Below, in pieces: positions 1 to 8,289 of a DNA stretch of 37,590 bases (its first letter is position 1; every line of letters begins with the position of its first letter). The translations under genes were made by a program, and so were the position numbers. Source of the DNA: an uncultured cyanobacterium (GTDB lineage: Bacteria; Cyanobacteriota; Cyanobacteriia; Thermosynechococcales; Thermosynechococcaceae); assembly GCA_937951315.1 (NCBI GenBank), contig CALFCG010000362.1:1-37590 (forward strand). The letters are read 5' to 3'. Below the pieces are notes generated by a model. The model saw nothing but the letters and a program-made list of their open reading frames with translations. It ran no database searches and was not told where the DNA came from.

Positions 1-311
1 CGCGCAAAGCTATCTGGTAGTCGTCCGGACTTCACGTTATTGCGATCACATTTTGGTTTTTTGGGATGTTTGAGATAGCTGGGGATAGCGTTCCAAGCCC
101 AACAAAATTGTTCTGGAGCAGATGGAATGGGAGCACCATCATGTCTCTCAAAGAGCTGGGCCGTTACGCTTTTCCAGGTAATCAGTGAGGACTCAGGTTG
201 TTGAGCAATATGGGATGGGGGCAAGGAATGCGCCGGAGAGACATTAATTGACTCAGTTACCGGGGACACTGCTACGGCCAAGAGGATGGATATGCCAGCA
301 CCAGAAAGCAT
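1..311 (-). CDS. Secreted protein of unknown function, N-terminal part only (cut by window edge)
   Basis: An open frame runs leftward from an ATG at 311 off the window edge, giving 103 codons without a stop. A GAGGAG ribosome-binding site lies about 10 bases upstream of the ATG. An in-frame GTG at 329 would add the basic residues VRRLKT, which would make a more typical signal peptide. The first residues (MLSGAGISILLAVAVSPV) are hydrophobic, consistent with export. After this comes a Ser/Pro-rich stretch and then a region with Trp and Cys (EQFCWAWNAIP). I do not recognise a family. The gene is on the same strand as, and about 95 bases downstream of, the SpoIIAA-like gene. The C-terminus is not visible. 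Confidence 0.5.
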   Translation of the reverse strand, partial: MLSGAGISILLAVAVSPVTESINVSPAHSLPPSHIAQQPESSLITWKSVTAQLFERHDGAPIPSAPEQFCWAWNAIPSYLKHPKKPKCDRNNVKSGRLPDSFA

Positions 312-404
312 TGTCTTTAATCTCCTCACGATGGTTGTCTTTATACAGGGTCGTTAAAACCCGTTAATAAGTGCCCCAATTGTTTTGCAGCCAAGGCCAA
401 GTGT

Positions 405-794
405 TTATGGAGAGCTTGAGATTGCTTCATCGTGCTTTGGAGGTAAAATCCACTTTCGAGCCAGCTCTAGTTCGTCCATTGTATAGATGCGAATTTGACC
501 CAGCATGAAAAGACGGGAAGCTATTATCCCGCGCTTGACCCAGATTTGATCCGTTGCGATCGCATAGTGGCTCAGATCAAAAAAGTGACGAATCCCAAAG
601 AGTACATCATGGAAAATCAGAGTTGGCTCAAAGCTAGATAGCTTCAACACCTTGATCAAGAGCCGAAGTTTTGCATGCTGTTGAAACTGCCCATCCATCA
701 TCTTTAACAGCTCAGCGAATTCTGCTGTCGTGATGTGGCCATCAATCGACATTTCGATGACATTCGTGTTGGGTACCACCTGATATTCGAGCAT
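405..794 (-). CDS. SpoIIAA/STAS-like domain protein
   Basis: A 129-residue protein that looks like the SpoIIAA-like family (STAS fold, PF11964 type). The start fits the usual pattern of a beta strand, a short 'G.ITTAEFAELL' helix and a hydrophobic strand (LRLLIKVLKL), and the length is normal for a one-domain member. Such proteins are soluble and their roles are mostly unknown; some resemble anti-sigma antagonists or lipid-binding STAS domains. I see no conserved phosphorylatable Ser that would mark a true anti-sigma antagonist. A GAGGAG motif lies 12 bases upstream of the ATG. It is downstream of the flavoprotein gene on the same strand, with an AT-rich hairpin between them. Family assignment is from pattern only. 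Confidence 0.65.
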   Translation of the reverse strand: MLEYQVVPNTNVIEMSIDGHITTAEFAELLKMMDGQFQQHAKLRLLIKVLKLSSFEPTLIFHDVLFGIRHFFDLSHYAIATDQIWVKRGIIASRLFMLGQIRIYTMDELELARKWILPPKHDEAISSSP

Positions 795-820
795 GGGGTG
801 GGCATTCTCCTCACCAGAGC

Positions 821-847
821 GACAGAATAATTGCTTATTATTCTGTC
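821..847. repeat. Perfect 11-bp inverted repeat, 5-base loop
   Basis: The left arm at 821-831 (GACAGAATAAT) is the exact reverse complement of 837-847, with TGCTT as loop. It lies between the flavoprotein stop and the SpoIIAA-like start, both on the minus strand. It could end the flavoprotein transcript, although no T-run follows on that strand, or it could be a palindromic operator in front of the SpoIIAA-like gene. Confidence 0.6.
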
Positions 848-866
848 ATCCTCTGGGGGGCTGTCG

Positions 867-2414
867 TTAAGATAGCTTTGTGAGTAGTCCCAAGAACTTA
901 ATGGTTCGAGGTGTCAGCAACGTCCGACGATAGCCATCAGCTGCTCGCTTAATCGCATCGGCTTGAGTGGGATAAGGATGAATGACGCTTGCCATACTTC
1001 CTAGCCCGACTTTGTTGACGATGGCTGTTGTAATCTCGCTAATCATTTCTCCTGCATGGCGAGCGACGATGGTGGCACCCAAGATCTGATCAGAACCTTT
1101 CTTGAGGTGGATTTTCACAAATCCTTCTTCTTCCCCATCGGCTAAGGCGCGGTCAACATCATCAAACAGCACTTTGATGGTACTGATATCTATCCCCTGA
1201 TCCTGTGCTTCATTTTCATAGAGGCCCACATGGGCAATCTCAGGATCCGTGAACGTAACCCAGGGCATTACCAAGTCACTGAGTTTATACTTACCAATTC
1301 CAAAAGGAGAAAATAAGGTATTTTTCAGTACAATCCTCGCTGCTGCATCGGCAGCATGGGTGAACTTCCAGTTCATGCAGATATCGCCAGCGGCATAGAT
1401 ATTTGGATTCGTGGTCTGCAAGTTGTCATTCACTACTACTCCCTGCCGACTGTCATATTCTACCCCCACTGCCTCTAGATTGAGACTTTGTACATTGGGA
1501 GCTCGCCCTGCCCCTGCCAGGATTTCATCCACAATAACGGATTGCTCACGACCGCCAGACTCAAAGAAAATTTCCTTGCCTGTGGGTGTTTGCACGACCC
1601 GTTTGAGTTGACTGCCCAAAACGAGCTGTATCCCTTCTTCGATCAGACGCTTCTGGACGATCTCGGCCGCATCAGCATCTTCTTTATTCAAGATGTGGGC
1701 ACCCCGATGAAAGAGCACAACCTTACTGCCCAAGTGATAAAAAGCCTGAGCGAGTTCACAACCAATGGGACCGCCGCCAATGACCGCCAATCGTTTGGGT
1801 GACTCAGTCAACGAAAATACTGTTTCGTTTGTGAGATATCCAACCGCTTCAATCCCCTCAACGTTGGGTTTGACAGCTCTTGCCCCTGTACAAATGACCG
1901 CTTTTTTAAAGCGCAATGTTTGGCCTCCCACCGCAACGGTATTGGGGCCTGTAAAGGTTCCTTCTCCCAAGAACATGTCGACGCCTGCTTTTGCCGCACC
2001 GGCAGCAGAGTCTACGGGACTAATCCGAGCGCGCACTTTCCGCATACGCTCCATTACCGCTGGGAAGTCTATGGTGACCTGCTCTGGCGGCACAATACCG
2101 TAGGGGCGCGATCCTTTGATATCCGCTGCTGCCCGTGCCGAGCGAATCAGACATTTTGAGGGGACACAGCCGACGTTGAGGCAATCTCCGCCCATTAGAT
2201 GCTTCTCGATGAGAGCGACCTTGAGGCCTACGCCTAAACCTGCTGCTCCCTTTGCGGTGACAAGACCTGCCGTCCCAGAGCCTATCACCACTAGGTCATA
2301 GCATTCTGCTGGTGACGGATTCACCCAGTCTGAGGGGTGAACATTGGCAATGAGCTTCTGGTTATAGACATCCATGGGGGGTAAGGTGACCCCTTGACCT
2401 GAAAATTGCGTCAT
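867..2414 (-). CDS. Mercuric-reductase-like pyridine nucleotide-disulfide oxidoreductase
   Basis: An FAD/NAD(P)-dependent flavoprotein of the dihydrolipoamide dehydrogenase/mercuric reductase superfamily. Visible features are the FAD motif VVIGSGTAGL near the start, the redox disulfide GGDCLNVGCVPSK (Cys78 and Cys83 from the chosen start), the second nucleotide motif VIGGGPIGCELAQ, the 'AAGDI' FAD motif, and a dimerisation domain ending HPYPTQADAIKRAA. It has no N-terminal metal-binding domain and no C-terminal cysteine pair, so mercury reduction is not assured; the true substrate is unknown. I chose the ATG at 2414 (515 residues, AGGAG upstream). The frame extends to a TTG at 2501, adding 29 residues with no family support. 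An inactive-looking homologue lies at 4650-5855. Confidence 0.85.
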   Translation of the reverse strand: MTQFSGQGVTLPPMDVYNQKLIANVHPSDWVNPSPAECYDLVVIGSGTAGLVTAKGAAGLGVGLKVALIEKHLMGGDCLNVGCVPSKCLIRSARAAADIKGSRPYGIVPPEQVTIDFPAVMERMRKVRARISPVDSAAGAAKAGVDMFLGEGTFTGPNTVAVGGQTLRFKKAVICTGARAVKPNVEGIEAVGYLTNETVFSLTESPKRLAVIGGGPIGCELAQAFYHLGSKVVLFHRGAHILNKEDADAAEIVQKRLIEEGIQLVLGSQLKRVVQTPTGKEIFFESGGREQSVIVDEILAGAGRAPNVQSLNLEAVGVEYDSRQGVVVNDNLQTTNPNIYAAGDICMNWKFTHAADAAARIVLKNTLFSPFGIGKYKLSDLVMPWVTFTDPEIAHVGLYENEAQDQGIDISTIKVLFDDVDRALADGEEEGFVKIHLKKGSDQILGATIVARHAGEMISEITTAIVNKVGLGSMASVIHPYPTQADAIKRAADGYRRTLLTPRTIKFLGLLTKLS

Positions 2415-2621
2415 TATTTTGTCTACAACTCCTAAATGTTCTCCAATAACCTTATTGTTGGCCTCTGAAAGAGCATTCAAACTCCAGCATCCAAAGGGCA
2501 ACTACTTTGATCTGTGTGCAAAGGATACAGCTATTCTTGGATCTGTTTCATGGGCTGATCAGTAAATTTTTGCCAGCCGCGGTATTTCTATCCCGAACAT
2601 AAGCTAGAAGGTGAGACTGAA

Positions 2622-2651
2622 AGTAAGCCTGTAAGAGTCTGCAGGCTTACT
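2622..2651. repeat. Perfect 10-bp inverted repeat
   Basis: AGTAAGCCTG at 2622-2631 is the exact reverse complement of 2642-2651, with a 10-base loop. No T-run follows on either strand, so it is more likely an operator or an RNA stem than a classical terminator. Its right arm abuts the direct repeats starting at 2651. Confidence 0.6.
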
Positions 2652-2680
2652 GAGAATTGTGTAAGTATTTCCTGAGAATT
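2651..2680. promoter_or_regulatory. Three 8-bp direct repeats at 11-bp period (possible OmpR/PhoB-type operator)
   Basis: TGAGAATT at 2651, TAAGTATT at 2662 and TGAGAATT at 2673 are spaced exactly 11 bp apart, with 3-bp spacers. The outer two are identical; the middle one matches at 6 of 8 positions. Tandem 8-mers with 3-bp gaps are the layout recognised by OmpR/PhoB-family response regulators. The sequence does not match the usual Pho box well, so the regulator is not identified. Confidence 0.4.
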
Positions 2681-3230
2681 ATGAGACCGTGCCTATCTTA
2701 AATTGTTTGGGGGAGTTGGAGATAAGGGAGGTGATGTGTCGAATCTAGAACGACGATCAATACCCAATATGCTGCCCATCTCTGTGAGAATGAGCATGAC
2801 TTAACCCTAATTAGTTACAAAACAATACGTTTCCTCCGTCATTTGTTGTCGAAATCAATGACGATGTCTTGAACAGAGGAACCCGAGTTTTTTGGTTCCT
2901 AAAGCTTTAAGTCGAAAGTCCTATAAGCCTTTGCTGTCAGTAGGTGTGGCTTCTAGTTCTGTTGTTTGGAGACGTTGTTTAAATCTGTCTTTAGATGTAA
3001 AAGTTTGGAGAAGACCCAAAGAAATCTTGAAAACCTTACAATTTCATGATTCTAGCGATACCATATTGGGCGAATACCCCTTAGAATAAACCATTGAAAA
3101 TTCGATGCTGTAGGAGTTCCAGCTCTCTGGACGGTTTAGTCATTTCTTGATGACCCTAAAGTATTTTTAGAAACCTAAACTGCAGACTCGAAATTGCTAA
3201 CCACGCTTAACTAATCACTAGGAGTTACCA

Positions 3231-3506
3231 ATGAACAAAGGCGAACTCGTTGACGCGGTTGCTGATAAGGCAAGTGTGACGAAAAAGCAGGCTGATGCTG
3301 TATTGTCAGCGGCTCTAGAAACCATTATTGAAACGGTTGCAGATGGCGACAAGGTGACGCTAGTTGGTTTTGGTTCCTTTGAGCCTCGCGATCGTAAGGC
3401 TCGGGAGGGCCGCAATCCTAAAACTGGTTCAAAAATGAAAATCCCTGCGACCACTGTTCCAGCTTTCTCTGCTGGAAAACTCTTCAAAGAGAAAGTCGCG
3501 CCTTAG
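3231..3506 (+). CDS. hup: HU family DNA-binding protein
   Basis: A 91-residue histone-like nucleoid protein that binds and bends DNA as a dimer. The N-terminal helices (MNKGELVDAVADKASVTKKQ) and the signature GFGSFEPRDRKAREGRNPKTG, which forms the base of the DNA-binding arms, are complete. The end (AFSAGKLFKEKV) is typical. The length is normal for the family. AGGAG lies 6 bases before the ATG. The next gene (CobD-like) starts only 13 bases after the stop on the same strand, so the two may share a transcript although their functions are unrelated. Confidence 0.96.
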   Translation: MNKGELVDAVADKASVTKKQADAVLSAALETIIETVADGDKVTLVGFGSFEPRDRKAREGRNPKTGSKMKIPATTVPAFSAGKLFKEKVAP

Positions 3507-3519
3507 TGGCCCACGGAAA

Positions 3520-4614
3520 GTGAAGAGACCTCTCCATGGGGGCAACTTAGACTGGGCTGCAAACCTGGCGGGTTGTGCATCAGGAGAGGTCTTAGATTTT
3601 TCTGCCAGCATTAACCCCCTGGGGCCTCCCGACAGTGCTCTGGCTGCCATCCAGCATCATCTAGAAGACTTGCGTGCGTATCCTGACCCGGCTTCTACTG
3701 CTCTTTGTCAGGCGCTCAGCGAGTTTCATCAGGTGCCTGTTGACTGGATTTTGCCTGGAAACGGTTCGGCTGAGTTGCTAACTTGGGCTTGTCGTGACTT
3801 GGCATTGCTTCAGGCAACGCATTTAATTGCGCCGGCTTTCAGTGATTACTATCGAGCGTTAGTCGCGTTCTCGGCCCGGTTACAGACCCATGTGCTTGCG
3901 ATTCAACCGGGTTCCCCTACCTTTCAGGATTGGCAGCCTCTTGTTCCTGGTCCCAATGAAGGTCTCTTATTTAATAATCCCCATAATCCAACCGGGGGGA
4001 TTTTAAATCGTGAACATTTGCTAGATTGCCTCGAACGGTTTGATTTGGTGGTGGTTGATGAAGCCTTTATGGATTTCTTGCCGGTCTCAGCACAGCAAAG
4101 CTTGCTGAATGAGGTGGTCAATTATGAGAATTTAGTGATTTTGCGATCGCAAACCAAATTCTATAGTTTGCCGGGGCTTCGTCTTGGCTATGCTGTAGCC
4201 CATCCTGCTCGATTAAAACGATGGCAACAGTGGCGCGATCCTTGGTCTGTGAATGCACTCGCCAGTGCCGCAGGGATTGCTGTTTTGCAGGATCGAGCCT
4301 TCCAGCTGCAAACTTGGAAGTGGCTGCCAACGGCACGATCTCAACTTTTTACTGGGCTTCAGCAGCTTGGCTTTAAGCCTCTGGAGAGTGTGGCTAACTT
4401 CTTGTTAGTGGTGGCAGACTGTTCTGTGATCGCCCTCCAGCAGGCGTTATTGAAAGAGGCCCGTATTTTGATCCGAGACTGTCTCAGCTTCCCGGAACTG
4501 GGCGATGGTTACTTTCGGATTGCGGTCCGAACCCCCGCAGAAAATCAACAGCTTTTACAGGCTTTGGCCACTGTTTTGCCCCGCCTTCCTCCTGTCGGCC
4601 AGGGGGGGACTTGA
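3520..4614 (+). CDS. cobD: CobD-like threonine-phosphate decarboxylase (PLP-dependent, cobalamin pathway)
   Basis: A 364-residue fold-type I PLP enzyme of the histidinol-phosphate aminotransferase/CobD group. The N-terminal HGGN...DFSASINPLGPP is characteristic of CobD, which decarboxylates threonine phosphate to aminopropanol phosphate for the cobalamin nucleotide loop. Active-site features seen are NPHNPTG (153-159), the VVVDEAF strand with Asp180, and the PLP lysine in SQTKFYSLPGLRLGYA (Lys213). The start is GTG at 3520 with GGAAAG immediately upstream; no ATG nearby keeps the HGGN motif. Confusion with HisC is possible, but the N-terminal motif favours CobD. It sits 13 bases after HU and 35 bases before a degenerate flavoprotein gene; no other cobalamin genes are in the window. 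Confidence 0.85.
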   Translation: MKRPLHGGNLDWAANLAGCASGEVLDFSASINPLGPPDSALAAIQHHLEDLRAYPDPASTALCQALSEFHQVPVDWILPGNGSAELLTWACRDLALLQATHLIAPAFSDYYRALVAFSARLQTHVLAIQPGSPTFQDWQPLVPGPNEGLLFNNPHNPTGGILNREHLLDCLERFDLVVVDEAFMDFLPVSAQQSLLNEVVNYENLVILRSQTKFYSLPGLRLGYAVAHPARLKRWQQWRDPWSVNALASAAGIAVLQDRAFQLQTWKWLPTARSQLFTGLQQLGFKPLESVANFLLVVADCSVIALQQALLKEARILIRDCLSFPELGDGYFRIAVRTPAENQQLLQALATVLPRLPPVGQGGT

Positions 4615-4649
4615 CTCAATTTTGATTGATTCAACTCTAAAATGAGCCT

Positions 4650-5855
4650 ATGACAGTGGACTATAACTTGGTCGTAATGGGGGGGACGGATGCCGCACGG
4701 TGGGCCGCGATAACGGCAGCCCGTTTCCATGCCCGTGTGGCTCTGGTGGGAAAGCAAGTTGGATGGCATGGCCCAACAGATACTCCTGCGGCTCTCACGA
4801 GCTTGGGGGTTGATGTGGTAGAAGCTGAGGGGCAGTTGATTGAAAACCCCAAGCTGCAGGTGGAAGTACAGAATCGGGTGTTGCGAGCCCATCACTACTT
4901 ACTTGCCTTGGCTCCGTCTCCCATCCCTGGGTCGTTTTACTTAGATATTAATGCTGCCGATGCCAAAGCTTATGGGAGTCCCCAGTCATTGCTTGTCATC
5001 GGAGATGGACCAACGGCTTTGCAGTTTAGCCAGAGGCTCGCTAAACAAGGACATGACGTTACCCTTGCAGCGCGCACTCGACTGCTGCCGCGGGAAGAAC
5101 CTGATGCTGCTATTCTGCTTCAGGCTCAACTTGAAGCCGATGGTGTTTGTGTCCTGACCCATACCCCTATTCCTGCAGATCCTGCCTTTGATCAAGTTTT
5201 GTTGGGGAGCCGTTCTTTTCCGACCTCCCATATTGTTTGGGCTGAAGATAGTTTTTCGGTGCCCTCTCCCCACATTCAATCGCTTGGGCTAGCTCAAACT
5301 CCCCACGGGCTGTGGGTTGATGCGTATTTGAAAACGAGCCATCCTAGAATTTATGCTTGTGGTGCGATGCTCGGGGGCTATAACTTACCCCATATTGCCC
5401 GATACGAAGCCAGGCTAGCGGTAAAAAATGCTCTATTCTTTCGAGCTCATGCCGTAGACTACCACCCTTTCCCCTGGGCCATATTGACTGAACCTGCTTT
5501 GGCAAGAGTTGGCCTCACCACTGCTCAGGCCCAACAGCAGTACCGCCAGACTAAGGTGCTTAGACAACCCTATCCCACTGCAGACGCAACGCACGGACAA
5601 AGCGGTTTCTGTCAGCTCATTGCCGGAGATAATGATGTGTTAGTGGGTGCGCATTTGGTGGGGGCTGCAGCTGCAGAGATGATTCACTTTCTGGCCCATG
5701 CTGTGCAACAGCAGCTTACCGTGCAAGAAATAGCGGATAGCGACTTCATTGACACAACAGTCTCAGACATTATGAGACAGACCGCTCAGGAACCTGTAAG
5801 GCAACGTGATTGGCTCGAACGGCTGTTTTATCGGCGGCGGCGCTGGACTTTTTAA
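4650..5855 (+). CDS. Degenerate dihydrolipoamide dehydrogenase-like flavoprotein lacking redox cysteines
   Basis: A 401-residue member of the same superfamily as the gene at 867-2414 but shorter and missing the catalytic parts. The first dinucleotide motif is altered (VVMGGTDAARWAA). The segment that should carry the CxxxxC disulfide is replaced by VGKQVGWHGPTDTPAALTSLG, with no cysteine. The second motif (VIGDGPTALQFSQ) and the late FAD motif (RIYACGAMLGG) are recognisable. The C-terminal interface domain is present (GAHLVGAAAAEMI), but the usual catalytic HP..T...E segment reads SDFIDTTVSDIMRQTA, with no His. The frame is long and clean, so it looks maintained. It probably binds a nucleotide without disulfide chemistry; the function is unknown. 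It converges on the kinase gene, sharing TTAA at the stops. Confidence 0.8.
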   Translation: MTVDYNLVVMGGTDAARWAAITAARFHARVALVGKQVGWHGPTDTPAALTSLGVDVVEAEGQLIENPKLQVEVQNRVLRAHHYLLALAPSPIPGSFYLDINAADAKAYGSPQSLLVIGDGPTALQFSQRLAKQGHDVTLAARTRLLPREEPDAAILLQAQLEADGVCVLTHTPIPADPAFDQVLLGSRSFPTSHIVWAEDSFSVPSPHIQSLGLAQTPHGLWVDAYLKTSHPRIYACGAMLGGYNLPHIARYEARLAVKNALFFRAHAVDYHPFPWAILTEPALARVGLTTAQAQQQYRQTKVLRQPYPTADATHGQSGFCQLIAGDNDVLVGAHLVGAAAAEMIHFLAHAVQQQLTVQEIADSDFIDTTVSDIMRQTAQEPVRQRDWLERLFYRRRRWTF

Positions 5856-8272
5856 TCTTGACCTGCAGCATCTTTGACTGCATTGAGCATCTCACTCAGG
5901 TCTTTCAGGCGGATTGGTTTGCTGATATAGGCATTCATGCCCGCCGCTAGACAGGCTTCTCGGTCGCCTTTCATTGCGTTGGCTGTCATGGCAATCACGT
6001 AGGGACGCACATCTACTGACCATTCCTGGATGATGTGTTTTGTGGCCGTGAGACCATCCATTTCCGGCATTTGGATATCCATTAAAACCACGTCATAGGA
6101 TCGCTGCCGGAGTTGGTCCAGCACTTCTTGACCATTGGTGACAAGATCTGCTTCATAGCCAAGCTGTGTCAACATTTTCAAGGCTACTTTTTGATTGACG
6201 ACATTATCTTCAGCCAGAAGGATGCGCAGTGGAGTTGTTGTGACGGCATCTAAGGCCGGCACCTCACTGGAAGGGATCAGCTCAAGCTGAGGATCGAGGA
6301 TGCGCAGCAGAATTTGATGAAGACGTGCCTTCTTAACGGGCTTGCGGAGGGATGCTGCGATTTTGAGCGATTTTGCTTCGGAATGAATATTTCCGATGGA
6401 GCTGAGGAGAACAATGGGCGGACTTTGATCGCCAAAGTGTTTTTGAATGCGAGCTGCCAGGGTCAGACCGCTGATCCCAGGCATTTGTACATCTAGGATA
6501 GCCAAATCAAACTGATTCTCATTGAGTATCATCAGTGCCTCAACCCCTGACGCCGCAAGCGTTGGTACCATCCCCCACGATTGGGTTTGCATCCGTACAA
6601 TATGTCGATTGGTTTGATTGTCGTCAACAATCAAGACGCGCTGTCCTTGCAGCCGTTGTTGATCTTCCTCTGAAGGGGCTTTTCTATGGGGGGCTGCCTG
6701 ACCCTGGATGGTAAAGAAAAAGCTCGATCCCAACCCGGCTTGACTCTCCACCCAAATGCGTCCACCCATCTGTTCACTCAGACGTTTGCTGATGGCAAGC
6801 CCTAATCCTGTGCCACCATATTGACGGGTGATCGACGAATCCACTTGGCTAAAGTACTGAAAAAGGCGATCTCGCTTTTCAGGTTCGATCCCAATCCCTG
6901 TATCTTTGACGGCAAACTGTAGCTCATAGACCTGTGGAGCATTGGGGGTTGCTTCTGTTAGAAGTTGAGAGGTCATTGAGACCACAACTTCACCTTCAGC
7001 GGTGAATTTAACGGCATTGCCAAGCAAATTTACCAAAATTTGGCGCAGGCGATGAAGATCACCAATTATAAACGTGGGCTGCTCTGATTCTCTTGAGTAA
7101 GCTAACTCTAGTCCCTTCTCAGAGGCTCGAGTATTAACGAGATCGAGGGTCTCTTCTACGCAAAGGTCAATATTAAAAGGTTGGGCTTCTAGCTCTAATT
7201 TGCCGTACTCAATTTTGGAAAAGTCGAGGATATCGTCAATCACACTCAGCAATGATTGTCCGCTGGTCAGCGTCGTGTTGATTAGATCTGTTTGTTCCTC
7301 ATCGAGATCGGTTGCCATGAGTAAATCTGTGGTGCCAATGACGGCATTCATCGGAGTGCGAATTTCATGGCTCATCATGGCTAGAAATTCACTCTTGGCT
7401 CGATTGGCAGCTTCTGCTTCCTGCTTGGCCTGTTTGAGCTGTTGCTCGGTGTGCTTGAGTGCGGTCAGATCTTGCATCTCTGTGATCACGTAGGCTGGTT
7501 GATCTTCCATGTCCCGCACCAGGGCAACACTGACGAGGCTCCAGATGACGGTTCCATTGGCGTGCAGAAATCGTTTTTCCCCTTGATAGCTGCGAAGTTT
7601 GCCCGCCAAAAGCTGATTCAACTGTTGTTTCTCAGCTTCAAGATCATCGGGAAAGGTGAGATCATGAATCGTTTTTTGCAGCAGTTCGGTTTCGTCATAA
7701 CCCAGTAATTGACAGAGCGCTGAATTAACCTGTAACCATTCTCCGTTGATGCTCACGAGAGCCTTGGCTGCTGCACCATAGTTGAAAGAGGTGCGGAAGC
7801 GCTCTTCCGTTTGGGCCGTCTGTAATCTGAGTAGATCTTCTCGCTGTTGCTGGAGTCGTTTTTGTTCTGTTACATCTCGATAAATGCCCCATACACAGGT
7901 GATGTTGCCGGAGGCATCCATGATGGGGGTGTACACCGTGTCGTAGTGACAAGTTTTTTGGTCAATCTCTATGACTCTCTCAACAAATACTTTTTTGCCT
8001 GTTTCAGCGGCTTCTTCTAGGAACGGTTCAATTTCATCGGCCTGATCGCCCAGTAGCTCTCGATGGGTGCAGCCAATGATTTTTGGACGGGGGAGTTGGA
8101 GCAGCCTGGCACCGCTGGCATTGATCGCAATGTAGCGAAACGCTAGATCAAAGGCAACGAAGGCATCACCAGTTTGCTCGACAAAGGCTAGAAACTGCTG
8201 AGCTATCTGGCTATCCATGCTATTGGGCATTGCAGGATCTGGCATAAAGGGTGAGGGCTGGGAAGAGGGCAT
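5852..8272 (-). CDS. Hybrid sensor histidine kinase with two PAS and two receiver domains
   Basis: An 806-residue cytoplasmic-looking hybrid kinase with no clear membrane segment. Order: PAS about 20-140; PAS about 155-275 ending in the PAC-like EMQDL; short coiled coil; HisKA with SHEIRTPMNA (His302); HATPase with NLLGNAVKF, DTGIGI and GGTGLGL (415-495); receiver 1 about 545-655 (phospho-Asp594 in ILDVQMPG); receiver 2 about 683-800 (Asp732 in LMDIQMPEMDG, with AEDN acidic pocket and SKP lysine). All catalytic residues are present. There is no C-terminal Hpt, so phosphotransfer would need an outside partner or act locally. It lies 17 bases after the rhodanese gene, probably as one transcript. 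The start could be any of Met1, 10, 15 or 19. Confidence 0.93.
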   Translation of the reverse strand: MPSSQPSPFMPDPAMPNSMDSQIAQQFLAFVEQTGDAFVAFDLAFRYIAINASGARLLQLPRPKIIGCTHRELLGDQADEIEPFLEEAAETGKKVFVERVIEIDQKTCHYDTVYTPIMDASGNITCVWGIYRDVTEQKRLQQQREDLLRLQTAQTEERFRTSFNYGAAAKALVSINGEWLQVNSALCQLLGYDETELLQKTIHDLTFPDDLEAEKQQLNQLLAGKLRSYQGEKRFLHANGTVIWSLVSVALVRDMEDQPAYVITEMQDLTALKHTEQQLKQAKQEAEAANRAKSEFLAMMSHEIRTPMNAVIGTTDLLMATDLDEEQTDLINTTLTSGQSLLSVIDDILDFSKIEYGKLELEAQPFNIDLCVEETLDLVNTRASEKGLELAYSRESEQPTFIIGDLHRLRQILVNLLGNAVKFTAEGEVVVSMTSQLLTEATPNAPQVYELQFAVKDTGIGIEPEKRDRLFQYFSQVDSSITRQYGGTGLGLAISKRLSEQMGGRIWVESQAGLGSSFFFTIQGQAAPHRKAPSEEDQQRLQGQRVLIVDDNQTNRHIVRMQTQSWGMVPTLAASGVEALMILNENQFDLAILDVQMPGISGLTLAARIQKHFGDQSPPIVLLSSIGNIHSEAKSLKIAASLRKPVKKARLHQILLRILDPQLELIPSSEVPALDAVTTTPLRILLAEDNVVNQKVALKMLTQLGYEADLVTNGQEVLDQLRQRSYDVVLMDIQMPEMDGLTATKHIIQEWSVDVRPYVIAMTANAMKGDREACLAAGMNAYISKPIRLKDLSEMLNAVKDAAGQD

Positions 8273-8289
8273 TGTTGACTCAGTATGGA

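Larger units (their letters stand above)
2415..3230. other. Intergenic region between divergent flavoprotein and HU genes
   Basis: About 800 bases with no convincing gene. A 65-codon frame at 2892-3089 starts with TTG and resembles nothing. The region holds an inverted repeat (2622-2651) and three direct repeats at 11-bp spacing (2651-2680). It must also carry the promoters of both flanking genes. The AT-rich stretch just before HU is the likely site of its promoter, but I could not pick convincing -35/-10 boxes. Confidence 0.6.

Noticed and set aside
867-2414. Functional mercury resistance (mer operon)
   Set aside because: There are no merR, merT or merP genes, and the enzyme lacks the C-terminal cysteine pair and metal-binding domain.
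2815-2836. Possible RpaB (HLR1) site GTTACAAA in the HU upstream region
   Set aside because: The second direct repeat required by the HLR1 motif is absent.
2892-3089. 65-codon plus-strand frame in the gap before HU
   Set aside because: It starts with TTG, has no ribosome-binding site or recognisable motif, and sits in a region expected to hold promoters.
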